Source: Martensiomyces pterosporus
Lineage: Eukaryota > Kickxellomycota > Kickxellomycetes > Kickxellales > Kickxellaceae
DNA: 64,000 bases
Direction: 5' to 3'
Assembly: GCA_025201845.1 (NCBI GenBank)
Contig: MU603977.1
Location: forward strand, 55,672 to 119,671
Below are positions 19,578-29,340 of this stretch, in pieces. The first letter of the stretch is position 1, and every line of letters starts with the position of its first letter. Under the pieces are notes generated by a model. It made no database searches, had not been told where the DNA came from, and saw only the letters and a list, made by a program, of their open reading frames with translations. The translations under genes were made by a program, and so were the position numbers.

Positions 19578-21353
19578 ATGTCGGCTCCGTACCTCACAGA
19601 CGACCCCAACTGGGCGCCCGGGACAAGGAACTACCTAATCCGCGTCAGCGTCAATTTCACGCTCTATGCCCTGTACTCCGTATTCGTCCTGGTGACGCTG
19701 GGGATGTTTCTCATCCAATCCCGGAACAAACACAGCGAGCTCTCCCGGCGGTCCGTCCGCCTGGTCACCCTGCAGGCCCTGGGCGGATTCATCCTGGGCA
19801 CTGTATCCCTAGTCAACACTGCACTGAAGAACTGGGCATGCTTTGCCAAGCTGTGGATGTACAGCCTCAGTGTGGTGCTCCTGATGTCCGCCATCTCGGC
19901 GCGGGCCATCCAGCTAATCGTGGTCTCGAAAATCCACTCGCTGAGCGGGCAGCTGGAGCGAAATGACCCGCAGTTCATGAAGAAAGTGCAGAGGAGCATT
20001 ACACGCCGGTACACCACGAAGGGGCTGCATCCGCAAGTGCCCGGCGAATTGGAGGGCGAGGTGTATGTGGACAGGGCGGTCCTCGAGGAGGCTATTCTGG
20101 AATCGAAGGCGGTTGTGGACACCGGCAGGCGCATGAAGATTCTTGGCCAGATCCAGAAATACACCCGACTGAGGCCCTACGTGACGGATAGGGCGATGAC
20201 CATATATATCTGCTTCGCCCTGGGGATCACCTCGATATTGACGTTGGCCATCAATGTTGTAGGGAAGGAGTACTCCATCAGCCCGCTGAGCATCCATTGC
20301 GAGTATGTGTGGGGGTTTGTGCCCATCACCGGATTTATATTCTTCTACCTCTTTGCTGTGTGCCCTGCTCTCCTCGCCATGACTTGGGGGCTGAAAGACG
20401 CGTACGGGATCAAGACCGACCTCATTATTTGCGACACCGTGGGTGTCATCAGCACCATTCTTATGCTCGTGTGGCAGTTCGGCGTCCATGAACTCACAAT
20501 TAGGTGGTCTGGGCTCTTCTTTATTTGGGACGCAGTCTTCCTCATCCATATTTCGTCGGTGGCCGTACCGCTGTGGCGGTCGACCAGGCACTCGCAGAGC
20601 GTCAGCGACAGGTTGAAGAGGGAGAGCCTGTCGGCATCGATGGTCACACTGGTGCAGGCGCAGGAGGGCTTTAGCAACACGGTGCCGGCCGTCAGCGGAG
20701 AGCAGAGGAGTAGGGAGTTTAGCAAGGTGCTGGATGACGCCAACAAGTACGCCTACTTCAGGGACTTTGCAGCCACGTGCTTCTGCTCCGAAATGACGGC
20801 GTTTATCGACGAGTACCAGTCGCTGAAGGCAATGACGCTGCTGGCGCTGGGCCAGCAGGAGTATTCGACCGAGGGCAGAGAGAGCTGGGAGACAGACGTG
20901 ACTGCTAACGAGATGGACAGCAGTCTCGAGCGCAGCAGATCGTCCATGGACGGATATGGGATGGCTGGTGATTTCCTCGTACCTGGCAGCAGCGAGCTGG
21001 AGAGCGGCGCGGTGGGCGGCCGGGTGACAGCCAATATCAATCTGAGGAAGCTGCAGACAAACGCCACTGTCGGCATCTTGCAGGCGGCGCAGGAGGTCTA
21101 CCCACACAGGAGGTTCACCGACACGACGCCGTTTCCGCCAGCGATGATGGACAAGCTGGTGACGATTTTCTCCAACTACATCAATTCGACGTCATACACG
21201 GCCGTGAGTGTGCCGCCCATCATGGTCAGAAGGATCCAGAGCAAGCTGAATACCAACCAGATGTACCTGACCATCCTGGACGAGGTCAAGGAACACGTCC
21301 TAAGGACGCTGTACACCGAGGTGTTCACACGGTATGTAAGGAGGCAGCGGTAG
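19578..21353 (+). CDS. 7TM receptor fused to RGS domain, array copy 4
   Basis: 591 aa from the ATG at 19578, chosen because MSAPYLTDDPNWAPGTRNY aligns with the starts of copies 2 and 3. It has QSRNKHSELSRRS after TM1, SAISARAIQLIV in TM3, SGQLERNDPQF at the start of the loop, LKDAYGIKTDLIICDTVG before TM6 and HISSVAVPLWRS in TM7. The RGS domain begins FSKVLDDANKYAYFRDFAAT, with FCSEMTAFIDEYQSLK, then an insert of about 80 residues, and the C-block ending DEVKEHVLRTLYTEVFTRY. Closest to copy 3. An AATAAA lies 15 bp after the stop. Confidence 0.85.
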   Translation: MSAPYLTDDPNWAPGTRNYLIRVSVNFTLYALYSVFVLVTLGMFLIQSRNKHSELSRRSVRLVTLQALGGFILGTVSLVNTALKNWACFAKLWMYSLSVVLLMSAISARAIQLIVVSKIHSLSGQLERNDPQFMKKVQRSITRRYTTKGLHPQVPGELEGEVYVDRAVLEEAILESKAVVDTGRRMKILGQIQKYTRLRPYVTDRAMTIYICFALGITSILTLAINVVGKEYSISPLSIHCEYVWGFVPITGFIFFYLFAVCPALLAMTWGLKDAYGIKTDLIICDTVGVISTILMLVWQFGVHELTIRWSGLFFIWDAVFLIHISSVAVPLWRSTRHSQSVSDRLKRESLSASMVTLVQAQEGFSNTVPAVSGEQRSREFSKVLDDANKYAYFRDFAATCFCSEMTAFIDEYQSLKAMTLLALGQQEYSTEGRESWETDVTANEMDSSLERSRSSMDGYGMAGDFLVPGSSELESGAVGGRVTANINLRKLQTNATVGILQAAQEVYPHRRFTDTTPFPPAMMDKLVTIFSNYINSTSYTAVSVPPIMVRRIQSKLNTNQMYLTILDEVKEHVLRTLYTEVFTRYVRRQR

Positions 21354-21367
21354 CGGGCGCCTTGTGG

Positions 21368-21373
21368 AATAAA
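21368..21373 (+). terminator. Polyadenylation signal AATAAA
   Basis: AATAAA 15 bp after the stop of receptor copy 4. Confidence 0.5.
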
Positions 21374-22488
21374 CATTCTGAAAGTTCTGCTAGCTTCTGT
21401 CCGCATGCCATGTCCATCATGCTGCTATTAATAGCACCTTTTTTTCCTGGAAAAGACGAGTCGGTGCTCTTTGCATTATGTAATTTGCAAGCTGATTTCC
21501 GGCGTTCCTGCTAATTTTTGACAGCGTGCAGTGGTATGCGAGTCATACTCTACAGGGCCATCCGTGATATCCATGCGGATATGCGTAGCATCCGCGTTTT
21601 TGCATGCCGCACTGCATGCTTGGCGTGGCCGCTGTTGTCAAATACTCATGTGGACAATGGCGATGGCGAGTTGCAACTCAGATAATGTGATTACGCCTCG
21701 CTATATTGTTTCTGGAAATCAGCCGACGTCGGTCGAATGCCAGCCAAAACACAGACAAGGCTGAGCTCAATTGTTTCCAGCCAAAAGAACCTTCTGGCGG
21801 ACTTCCGCCCCGCACCCGTTCCTTCTTGCTTGCTCAGCCCGAAGGCAGCAGCAAGTCTGCCGCCCGTCCTACGCTGCCTTGCCTAGCACGCCAAGCGCGC
21901 CAAGCGGGAGCCGAAGCCAAGCCATAGCGTGTAGCAGCATTCCGCAGGCGACTCCAGGGAAATAGCTTCCACAAAATTAGCTAGTGGCACAACACCGACC
22001 GAGTCGCTGCCAGGGAGCGTGTTTGTGGTAGGATGTCCGTTTGTGCGACCATCCCTTGGCGAAAAAGAAAGGTTTGCTCGGGACCCACCTGCCAGTGACT
22101 AATGGCTTTGTTTCCTTCTCTATTTCCGCCAGCCAGAGTGGTGCAAGTTGTGTGGATGCACAGCCACTGTTGATTGCCTCTTCATTCGCCCACCCCTTGC
22201 GCGCTAAGCCAGGGGTGTTTTTTTTTTTTTTGACAATAGACTGGCAGCGGAAAATCACGCTTGGTCTTGTCAAAATACACACAAAAAACAGCCGGCATAC
22301 GCTCGCATCTCCCGACAATTGACAACGTCCACCCTTAATTCCCAACAGAAAAATGCCTTCAAAGGGGTGCCCGCCCCTCCGACTTGCTCTTCTCCGACCT
22401 TGCTTCTTATTTCCACCGCCCCCTTCTTTCCAAGGCGAAATTATCTATAGCATTATCCCTTTATCGCCCGCTGCACTTTTTTTCCCCT

Positions 22489-22495
22489 TATAAAA
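22489..22495 (+). promoter_or_regulatory. TATA box for the Zn2Cys6 regulator
   Basis: TATAAAA 96 bp before the ATG at 22585 and 48 bp before an alternative in-frame ATG at 22537. The spacing habit in this window favours 22585. Confidence 0.55.
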
Positions 22496-22584
22496 CAGCC
22501 CTGGCTCTGAATTCCGACACGCCTATTACTTACTATATGTATACTCTTAGCCACACGACCGACCCCGGCAGCAATAATAGCCTG

Positions 22585-25500
22585 ATGGCACCTACTCAGC
22601 AGCAGGGCTCCAAAAGAAAGGTGCCCTCTGCCTCCGCCCCAGCGGGGGAGCGTGCCATCCCGCTGCTTCGGTCGTGTGAGCGGTGTCGGAGGCGCAAGCA
22701 GCGGTGTGATGGCGAGCAGCCCATCTGTGGGCGGTGCAAGGGCCACAACGCCGAATGCAAGTACAGGCAGTCGGGCCGGTTCCGAAAGCGCTTTCCAAAG
22801 TCAGCTACCGCTGCCACAGGCAAAAGGGCTGCCGATGTGGCTGATATGGCATCCACCATGACTGCTGCCGCCACACTGTCGGCGATGAGCCTTCCTGCTC
22901 AGCAGCCACTCAACCAGTCGGCTGGCGTTAACCCGCCGGCATTTTCGTATGGCAGCGGGGCTACGATGCTCTCTAGTCAAACTGGAGTGTCTGCAATGCG
23001 GATCGCAAAGTCGCTGCCTACCATCCCTGAGCTCCCCCTCTCAGCAGGCATGAGAGCCAATGGATTAGCGACTGCCGCCGATCGCCACTTCCAACCCCAC
23101 CGACAGCAGATGAGCTCGTCGCACACACACTTTTCGCTGCCTGAGCTCTCGCCTGCCTCTGCATACACCTCGTCGCCCGATACGGGGCTTCTGCGCACGC
23201 CGGCGTCGGGCATTGGATACAGCACAGCAAGCAGCGGCATCATGGCTAACAGCAGCTACTGTGCTGCTCCTGTCCCGGATATTGCGCCTGCTAGTGCCGG
23301 GTTTGGTTCTGTATGGCCCTCATCCAGCTCGTCGTCCTTGCCCACTTCCGCAAATATTAATCCAGTGGAGGTGCTCAAAACTCGCTGTCTGCCCGACCTC
23401 ACGCAGCAAGAGGGTCTGTCCGAATCGATTCTCACCACTATGTATGAACTGATCGGGAAGACCGACGATGCGGACCTAGTGCCCAGCAACGGCCTCGACA
23501 GCCCTGGTCCGTCAGATCTGGGCGGTGTAGATGGTTCGTGTGTTGGCGAACTGCTACCTAATCCGGATCTGCTGGACCCACGCAACACTGCGCGAAACTG
23601 CACCTCCAACAAGTTTGGCATCCCAGACCACCGGTGGTCCACCCTCAACACAGACAAAGCCACCTCCTCGGCGCGGCTGTCTGCGGCGTCGTCGCCCCTG
23701 TCGTACGAAATCCCCAATATCAACGCAAAAACCAGTGGCACGACCGGCACCAGAATCCTCCAGGACGACAGCCAAGGGCTCAGCAACTCTGAGGATCCAC
23801 CCCAGGCGCTCATTGGCTTGGCCCAGCGCCATTCTCTGCACGAGCCGCCACAGACCTTGCATGCAATGCTTCGTGTCTCGTTTATCGACTCGGGGATGAA
23901 AATCCGCTTCCGCCAGTTCTGGGCCACGCTCGAAGCGGGCAACATCAGCGACTTTGTCATGCTCGCATACCTGGCCATTGCTGCGCATGAGGCCCAGTTC
24001 TCTAACAAAATCAAGCTGCGGCACCCACAAAAGCCCCTGGAGTTTGTGTGCTTCGAGGCTGCCAAACGCGAGTGGGACCAAGGCCGGGTGCAAGTCAATA
24101 CGGGGGTGATATTTGCCCTCCTCGTGTTGAGCGAGTACGAGTACCAGACAGGCCGGCTGGCGAGCATGTGGGAGTTCGCCTGCCACGCCGTCCAGTCCGT
24201 CAAAAAGATAGAGTTCCGCGGGGCCCGGTTCCCGTGGAAAGGCACTCGCCAAGCCGCGTGCGACGTCGAGTACGAGCACCTGCTGCTGGCATTCTGGGGC
24301 TCCTGGGCCCGCCTATTCACTGCTGCGCAGGCACTCACTCGAAGGCTGGATCCCATTGGCGAGGACGAGATGCCCGACTTCCCTTTACATGACATGTGCC
24401 ATTACACGGCGCAGCCCGCAGTCACGGAGGGCGTGACGAGCGTGGATATGGTGGAGTTCCCGCCGGCTGAGTGCAAGCACTCGAGAGAGTACTCGTACTC
24501 GGGCGCAACGTACCAGTGCTACTTGATGATGCTCCAGCTGCACAACCATTACATTGATCTGCTGGAGAAGAAGGCGACGGCTGAGTCGTACTTTGACACC
24601 CTCAGGGTGTGGGGCGAGAGCCTTCGGTGCTGGCGCGCGACATGGCCCAAGTCGTGGGACCTGCAGATGGAGGGCGTCGTGGAAAAAGCACGCAGAATCA
24701 ACGAGGACAAATTCCAGAACCGCGTGCCCCTCGATGGCAATTTCTCACATCTGCGGAGAGAGGCAGAGAAAGCAGCGCAGGCGGCAGCTGCGCTAACCAC
24801 CAGGGCCAACGACCAGGCAAAGCCGGGAAAGAGTGGCCGTGCGGATTCGGCGAACTCGTCGCCCACGATCGCTGACCCCTCGCTGGTGCCCTCTGCGGAG
24901 ACTAGTGCCGCGGCATCCATTCATCTGCGCAACGTCGGGCATCATTTGTATAACAGCAAGGTGTCTGCCGAAGACACCTGGTTGGTCATCCTGTACGTCA
25001 TGTTTGAGATGGCGCGACTCAGAGCCCACCGCATCGCCCTGGTGTTTCTGCACAGCGAGGAGTACCACCCACTGCATGGCACACATATGGCCACCGGCAT
25101 ATTCTCCTCACCGTCGCTACCTTGCGTGCCCGACGACTACCGCTTTGTCTCGGATGACCCCATGCGTGACTCGATAGTCTTCCATCGCAGCCGGTTTGAG
25201 TGCCTCGATGCCGCACGCAACCTGCAGAACCTCTTCACGATGGCCGACCTGATGGGATACCCGCTCGACAGGATGGGCATCTGGGTGGTGTTTGTCATCG
25301 AGCATGCGGTGTGCGTGCAATGCAGCAGGATGAGGAGCAGCGACATTAATTCCCAGCGGGACGCGTTGAAGAGACTGGCCCGTCTGCTGAGGCAGCTGCT
25401 GACGCTGAAGCGGTGGACTGGCGCCCTGTATGTGTTTACGAGCGTGGTGAAGACGTACGTGGATAAGTCGCACACGATTGAGGGCGGCGAGAAGGACGCC

Positions 25501-25692
25501 AGGAGACATGCAAAATTGGTGGAGGATAGCCCGTGGCCGCAGGACCACATCCTGATGATGCTGATGCGGGAAATGAAGATGAGCCTGAAGGAGTTCTGCG
25601 CCTACACGCTGCCCGTCGCCTATGCCTCGCTGCACACCACGAAGGTGCTGCCGCCGAGCATGCGAATGCGGATTGCGGCACTGATCTCCTAA
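22585..25692 (+). CDS. Zn2Cys6 fungal transcription factor
   Basis: 1035 aa from the ATG at 22585 (an in-frame ATG at 22537 would add 16 residues). The binuclear zinc cluster is at the N-terminus: Cys31, 34, 41, 48, 51 and 58, spacing CX2CX6CX6CX2CX6C, with the basic stretch RRRKQR between. A long Ser/Thr/Ala-rich region follows (about 65-430). The middle region from about 435 on (FRQFWATLEAGNISDFVMLAY, FALLVLSEYEYQTGR, LLLAFWGSWARLF) resembles the fungal-specific transcription factor domain, with a disordered segment near 730-780. Predicted nuclear DNA-binding regulator of the Gal4 superfamily. It lies directly downstream of the receptor array in the same orientation and converges with the COX15-like gene (110 bp apart). 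Targets unknown. Confidence 0.88.
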   Translation: MAPTQQQGSKRKVPSASAPAGERAIPLLRSCERCRRRKQRCDGEQPICGRCKGHNAECKYRQSGRFRKRFPKSATAATGKRAADVADMASTMTAAATLSAMSLPAQQPLNQSAGVNPPAFSYGSGATMLSSQTGVSAMRIAKSLPTIPELPLSAGMRANGLATAADRHFQPHRQQMSSSHTHFSLPELSPASAYTSSPDTGLLRTPASGIGYSTASSGIMANSSYCAAPVPDIAPASAGFGSVWPSSSSSSLPTSANINPVEVLKTRCLPDLTQQEGLSESILTTMYELIGKTDDADLVPSNGLDSPGPSDLGGVDGSCVGELLPNPDLLDPRNTARNCTSNKFGIPDHRWSTLNTDKATSSARLSAASSPLSYEIPNINAKTSGTTGTRILQDDSQGLSNSEDPPQALIGLAQRHSLHEPPQTLHAMLRVSFIDSGMKIRFRQFWATLEAGNISDFVMLAYLAIAAHEAQFSNKIKLRHPQKPLEFVCFEAAKREWDQGRVQVNTGVIFALLVLSEYEYQTGRLASMWEFACHAVQSVKKIEFRGARFPWKGTRQAACDVEYEHLLLAFWGSWARLFTAAQALTRRLDPIGEDEMPDFPLHDMCHYTAQPAVTEGVTSVDMVEFPPAECKHSREYSYSGATYQCYLMMLQLHNHYIDLLEKKATAESYFDTLRVWGESLRCWRATWPKSWDLQMEGVVEKARRINEDKFQNRVPLDGNFSHLRREAEKAAQAAAALTTRANDQAKPGKSGRADSANSSPTIADPSLVPSAETSAAASIHLRNVGHHLYNSKVSAEDTWLVILYVMFEMARLRAHRIALVFLHSEEYHPLHGTHMATGIFSSPSLPCVPDDYRFVSDDPMRDSIVFHRSRFECLDAARNLQNLFTMADLMGYPLDRMGIWVVFVIEHAVCVQCSRMRSSDINSQRDALKRLARLLRQLLTLKRWTGALYVFTSVVKTYVDKSHTIEGGEKDARRHAKLVEDSPWPQDHILMMLMREMKMSLKEFCAYTLPVAYASLHTTKVLPPSMRMRIAALIS

Positions 25693-25802
25693 AAATCAAA
25701 AAGCAAAACCCCCCCATTCACACCTCTACCCCGAACTGACCGTGCTTTTGCGTTTTGTCTTGTTTATAGTATATAGCAACAATAATACTTGTATATTAAC
25801 CA

Positions 25803-27227
25803 CTACTTCGACGGCAGCCTTAGCGACTGCACCAGTCTGCCCAGATGTTTGTTGGGAGGCAGTCGCTTGGTGCTGTTCATCAGCCCAATGGTGGCAACGA
25901 GCAGTAGGTACGCGTTGAGCTCATGCATGCACGCAACATCCGGGTGGACGTTCGTCCACAGCGTGCTAACACCCAAAGCCACCTGCAGCCCACATGAGGC
26001 AAGCATCGCATGTGCCCACGCCATGGACTCCCTCGGCAGCCCCGCTCCCAGCCGGCGCGCCTTGATCCACGTAGCCACGGCCAAGATAAACGTTGCCTCG
26101 GCAGCAAGTCTGTGCATCAGGGAAACCAGTGCAGGGTTCTCACACACATTGCGCCACCCCAGCTCCCGGTCCCACAGATCACTCAGGGGAATCCACCTTC
26201 CCTCACCGATGGCCGGCCACTGCGAGTAATACTGGCCTGCGTTGGTGCCAGCCATCAGTGCACCCAGCATCCCGGCCGTCACCACGCCATGCTCCACCAG
26301 AACTGCGTACAGACGCATATCGCGTGTGTGTGGCTGCTCAAACACCTGCCGCCAGTGTGCGGATCCATGGAACCTGCCACAGAGCAGCCTGCGTGTGCGC
26401 AGCACTCCAAGCCCGAAGATAAGCAGATCCGAGAACAGGAAGAACCCCACTGTGGTTTGGCCCAGCATCCAGTACACGCTGGTCCGGCCCCTCTCTGATT
26501 CTTTCTTGTCTGGCACCTCGCTTGACCGCATCATGCGGTCGCCCATCCATCCATGCGCCAGCACCAGCCCGCCCAGAATCGCCACCCGGCCCCAGTCCTT
26601 CTTGGCTACCTGGGGCTTACGCGCAAGCAGGAGGAAGTAGCCCATCGGGGCGAAGAACCCCGCCGCTAGAAGGCAGGAAAGGGAGCGGCACACGGTGTGG
26701 TACCAGTACTTTTCCTTGAACTCGTCCAGCGATATACTGGAGTGGTAGCGGCGGTAGTGGGCGGTCCTTTGGTACTGGAGGAACAGCTGGGTCCACTCCT
26801 TCTCGTCAGTAGGCATAGAAAGACTGGCTGTGCTGAGTGGGTGCGGGGAAAGGGGCAGGAGGATGGCGTCCCGGGTGCGCATCAGGCTGGTGGCACCAAT
26901 GACGCCCAGAGTGAGGCCGGAGCAGAGGAGAAGCCAGTTGCCGACGGCGTCGCTGCTTACTTTGGTGCGGTCAATCTTGCTCAGTAGTGGATCCAAAGCG
27001 GCACCATCGGTTTCTGCGTGTGGTGGTGCTGAGTAGTGCCGTCTTGGCGCTCTGAAAACTGGCCTCTCCTGAGCGTTGATACCTCGCATACTACCTGGGT
27101 TGCTAGTCGATGTGGCCCAGCGTGTGCGCGGCTGCTGGCCAAACTGGCTCCTGCCGTTGCGTGCGATCGAGAGTATGCTTCGTGTCGGCATGCTACGCCC
27201 AAGCGCTCTGCTAATAATGACCGACAT
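25803..27227 (-). CDS. COX15-like haem A synthase family protein, N-half ligands missing
   Basis: 474 aa from the ATG at 27227; upstream sequence in frame is leader. An Arg/Ser-rich mitochondrial presequence (1 to about 60) is followed by a multi-span COX15/CtaA fold. Order and spacing match eukaryotic COX15 throughout, for example DEKEWTQLFLQYQRTAHYRR and SLDEFKEKYW in the N-half, and ENPALVSLMHR and LGVSTLWTNV in the C-half. The C-half haem ligands are kept (His372, His435). In the N-half the usual E-W-x-H-R motif reads H177-T-V-C180-R, so the conserved Glu is His and the His is Cys; the next ligand His is Gln257. Canonical enzymes convert haem O to haem A for cytochrome oxidase. This copy may be non-catalytic or altered; a second, canonical COX15 elsewhere is expected. 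Confidence 0.8.
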   Translation of the reverse strand: MSVIISRALGRSMPTRSILSIARNGRSQFGQQPRTRWATSTSNPGSMRGINAQERPVFRAPRRHYSAPPHAETDGAALDPLLSKIDRTKVSSDAVGNWLLLCSGLTLGVIGATSLMRTRDAILLPLSPHPLSTASLSMPTDEKEWTQLFLQYQRTAHYRRYHSSISLDEFKEKYWYHTVCRSLSCLLAAGFFAPMGYFLLLARKPQVAKKDWGRVAILGGLVLAHGWMGDRMMRSSEVPDKKESERGRTSVYWMLGQTTVGFFLFSDLLIFGLGVLRTRRLLCGRFHGSAHWRQVFEQPHTRDMRLYAVLVEHGVVTAGMLGALMAGTNAGQYYSQWPAIGEGRWIPLSDLWDRELGWRNVCENPALVSLMHRLAAEATFILAVATWIKARRLGAGLPRESMAWAHAMLASCGLQVALGVSTLWTNVHPDVACMHELNAYLLLVATIGLMNSTKRLPPNKHLGRLVQSLRLPSK

Positions 27228-27374
27228 TCTATTATGCGTATATTTAAAAACAACAACTGAAAGGGCAGCTAAGGAGAAACAGGCACTTCCCTCGCACACA
27301 CACCAAAGCCTGTATTTATTGTCCGGCAACATGGCGTGACCACCCAAGCAAAATCGGACGTGTGCAGCCACCCC

Positions 27375-29087
27375 CTACTCCACCAGCCCCTCTTCATCCT
27401 CCTGCTCCTCCGCATCCATTGCGTTCAAAAGCCATGTCGGGATCAACGGATAGAACCCGACCGAGCACCCAGGCACCACGTGCCTCACAGCGTTCTCAAT
27501 ACCCGGCACCTCCAACCCGCCATACACGTCCAGCGTCTTCAGCACCGCGAACCCCGCGACAAACCTCAAGAAGTTGCTCTTAAACACATGCTTGTACTTG
27601 GTCAGGGTATCGTGTGCCAGGCTCAAATGCGACAGATGCCCATGTCTCTGCTGCATCTGGGCTGTTAGAAGGAACCTGCTAGTGAACTTCAGAATGCCCT
27701 CGAACGAGTTGAGCATAGGCAGCTTGTCCAGCAGCTCAACTATCTGGTCAAACGTCAGCGCCCACGAATTCAGCGTCAGATGGCGCAGATTTGTCCGTGG
27801 CTCGTCCAGGATATAGCGGGTGCGGGGGTCAAAGGGCCGGTCAAAGGAGGGCAGGTTGGCCATCCCACTAGCGACCTTCTGGTGCTCTGCGTGGTTGTTG
27901 TACATATCCTCATAGAGCTCCGGCGTCTCCACGCGGAAGTCCACAAGCGAGCAGCAGCTCTTCAAGATTAGCCCCGTTGTAGGCAAGTCAACAGGAACCG
28001 AGGGCACCTCGGTATCGCCCAGCTGTGCGTCGCTGCCCAGTGCGCCGATGCTCAGGACCTCCAACTTGGGCATACTATCTGCCAGCCTTGCAACGTCGCC
28101 CTGGGACATCCCGTCAACAGCCAAGCACTGCACATTCGCCCACCGCCTATGCATCAACCGCACCTGGGTGCTCTCGGAAATAATGTTGTGCCCGCCATAG
28201 GACGGATAGGTTGTCTCGCTGAAATAGAGCGACTGGAGGCCCGGGAACCGTGTGCCGTCAATCAGACCCTCGGGGGGGTCAACAGCGTCACTAAGACTGT
28301 TGGATATCGCCAGCCGCTGCAAATTGGGGTATTCCAGCGAGTGCCCGTTGGAGCGCACGCCAAGGAGGTTAGATAGGCGGGTGGTGAGCTCGCCGATGTT
28401 CAAATCGCGCAGTGTCAGGTGCGATTGCCGCACCAGGTCCACTGCAGTCGTAACCTCGGCTGCCGGGCCGTCCAGATACACCACCGTCAGCAAAGAGTAT
28501 TCGGGCAGCAGCAGAAGCTTTTCTGGATTCCCAAGCCCACCTGCCCTCGTTTGGCTTGCAGCATTGTATTCGCCTTCTTCGCCTATTGGCTTGCCAATAA
28601 TCCGCAGCTCCTCGATCTTTTCGTATTTCTTTGCGAAAAACCTCTGCATCACCTCCCGATCCTCTGTCAGCCCGACCCATTGCTCCCTCACGCCACTCAG
28701 CCCGTCATGTAGGAAATCCAGGATCATTTGCATGCACCTGTCCGAGGTCCTGTGGAGGCCAGTAAATTCGACCGAGAACATCTTGATGTGCGACCAATCC
28801 ATCCGGTTCAATTCGCAGAGGGCCCTCGTCCACTGCGCATCGGTGATATCTTCGTCGTCGGCAATAAGTAGCCGCGACAGATGGGGCTGGATGTACGCGA
28901 ATGATGCAAATCTGCCGGAAATGACAATGTCGGTGATTGTGAAGTACTCCCAGACGCGCCCTATGGAGTGTTGCCGGAGTTGCCGGCTTGTGCGCGACAG
29001 CTCTCGCAGATCGTCCTGATTGTAGTCCCACGACCGCAGATACTGCACGATCTGCTCCAGCACGCGATCCGGCAGCTGGTCTAGCAT
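27375..29087 (-). CDS. F-box protein
   Basis: 570 aa from the ATG at 29087; the frame extends upstream through the tRNA gene, which is not coding. The N-terminus MLDQLPDRVLEQIVQYLRS and the following LRELSRTSRQLRQHSIGRVW form an F-box (about 1-45), the Skp1-binding motif of SCF ubiquitin ligases. The rest contains irregular leucine-rich segments (for example LRDLNIGELTTRLSNLLG, NLQRLAISNSL, LRHLTLNSWALTFDQIVELL, FAVLKTLDVYGGLEVPG), as in many fungal F-box/LRR-like proteins. It ends in an acidic tail (DAEEQEDEEGLVE). Substrate unknown. The stop is 147 bp from the start of the COX15-like gene, same strand. Confidence 0.75.
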   Translation of the reverse strand: MLDQLPDRVLEQIVQYLRSWDYNQDDLRELSRTSRQLRQHSIGRVWEYFTITDIVISGRFASFAYIQPHLSRLLIADDEDITDAQWTRALCELNRMDWSHIKMFSVEFTGLHRTSDRCMQMILDFLHDGLSGVREQWVGLTEDREVMQRFFAKKYEKIEELRIIGKPIGEEGEYNAASQTRAGGLGNPEKLLLLPEYSLLTVVYLDGPAAEVTTAVDLVRQSHLTLRDLNIGELTTRLSNLLGVRSNGHSLEYPNLQRLAISNSLSDAVDPPEGLIDGTRFPGLQSLYFSETTYPSYGGHNIISESTQVRLMHRRWANVQCLAVDGMSQGDVARLADSMPKLEVLSIGALGSDAQLGDTEVPSVPVDLPTTGLILKSCCSLVDFRVETPELYEDMYNNHAEHQKVASGMANLPSFDRPFDPRTRYILDEPRTNLRHLTLNSWALTFDQIVELLDKLPMLNSFEGILKFTSRFLLTAQMQQRHGHLSHLSLAHDTLTKYKHVFKSNFLRFVAGFAVLKTLDVYGGLEVPGIENAVRHVVPGCSVGFYPLIPTWLLNAMDAEEQEDEEGLVE

Positions 29088-29263
29088 GATAAAAAAAAGT
29101 GTCAGCCAAGTGGGGCAAATGCAAAATAGAATAGAAGCACCGTTTTTGCGGGACGCTGGTGTATCTGCCGTGGACTGCCTCTCGCCATGCCACCAAAACC
29201 CAGCCACAAGAGACTCTGTGGGTGCAGAGCACGTGAGCACTGAGGCAGCCAACGCAAAAGGGC

Positions 29264-29267
29264 AAAA
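29264..29267 (-). terminator. Pol III terminator of tRNA-Gly
   Basis: TTTT on the minus strand two bases beyond the tRNA 3' end (AAAA on +). Confidence 0.6.
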
Positions 29268-29269
29268 TG

Positions 29270-29340
29270 TGCGTCCGCCGGGAATCGAACCCGGGTCTAC
29301 CGCGTGGCAGGCGGCAATCATACCTCTGGACCACAGACGC
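29270..29340 (-). tRNA. tRNA-Gly(GCC)
   Basis: 71 nt including the discriminator A. The acceptor arm pairs GCGTCTG with CGGACGC (one G-T pair). An A box (TGGTCCAGAGG) and a B box (GGTTCGATTCC) are present. The anticodon arm CCGC-CTGCCAC-GCGG gives anticodon GCC, and the T arm is CCGGG-TTCGATT-CCCGG. No intron. A TTTT terminator follows. Confidence 0.95.

Larger units (their letters stand above)
21354..22584. other. Intergenic, 1.2 kb, receptor array to Zn2Cys6 regulator
   Basis: Polyadenylation signal at 21368, a poly-T tract near 22218-22231, and the TATA box of the regulator at 22489. No other gene seen. Confidence 0.4.
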
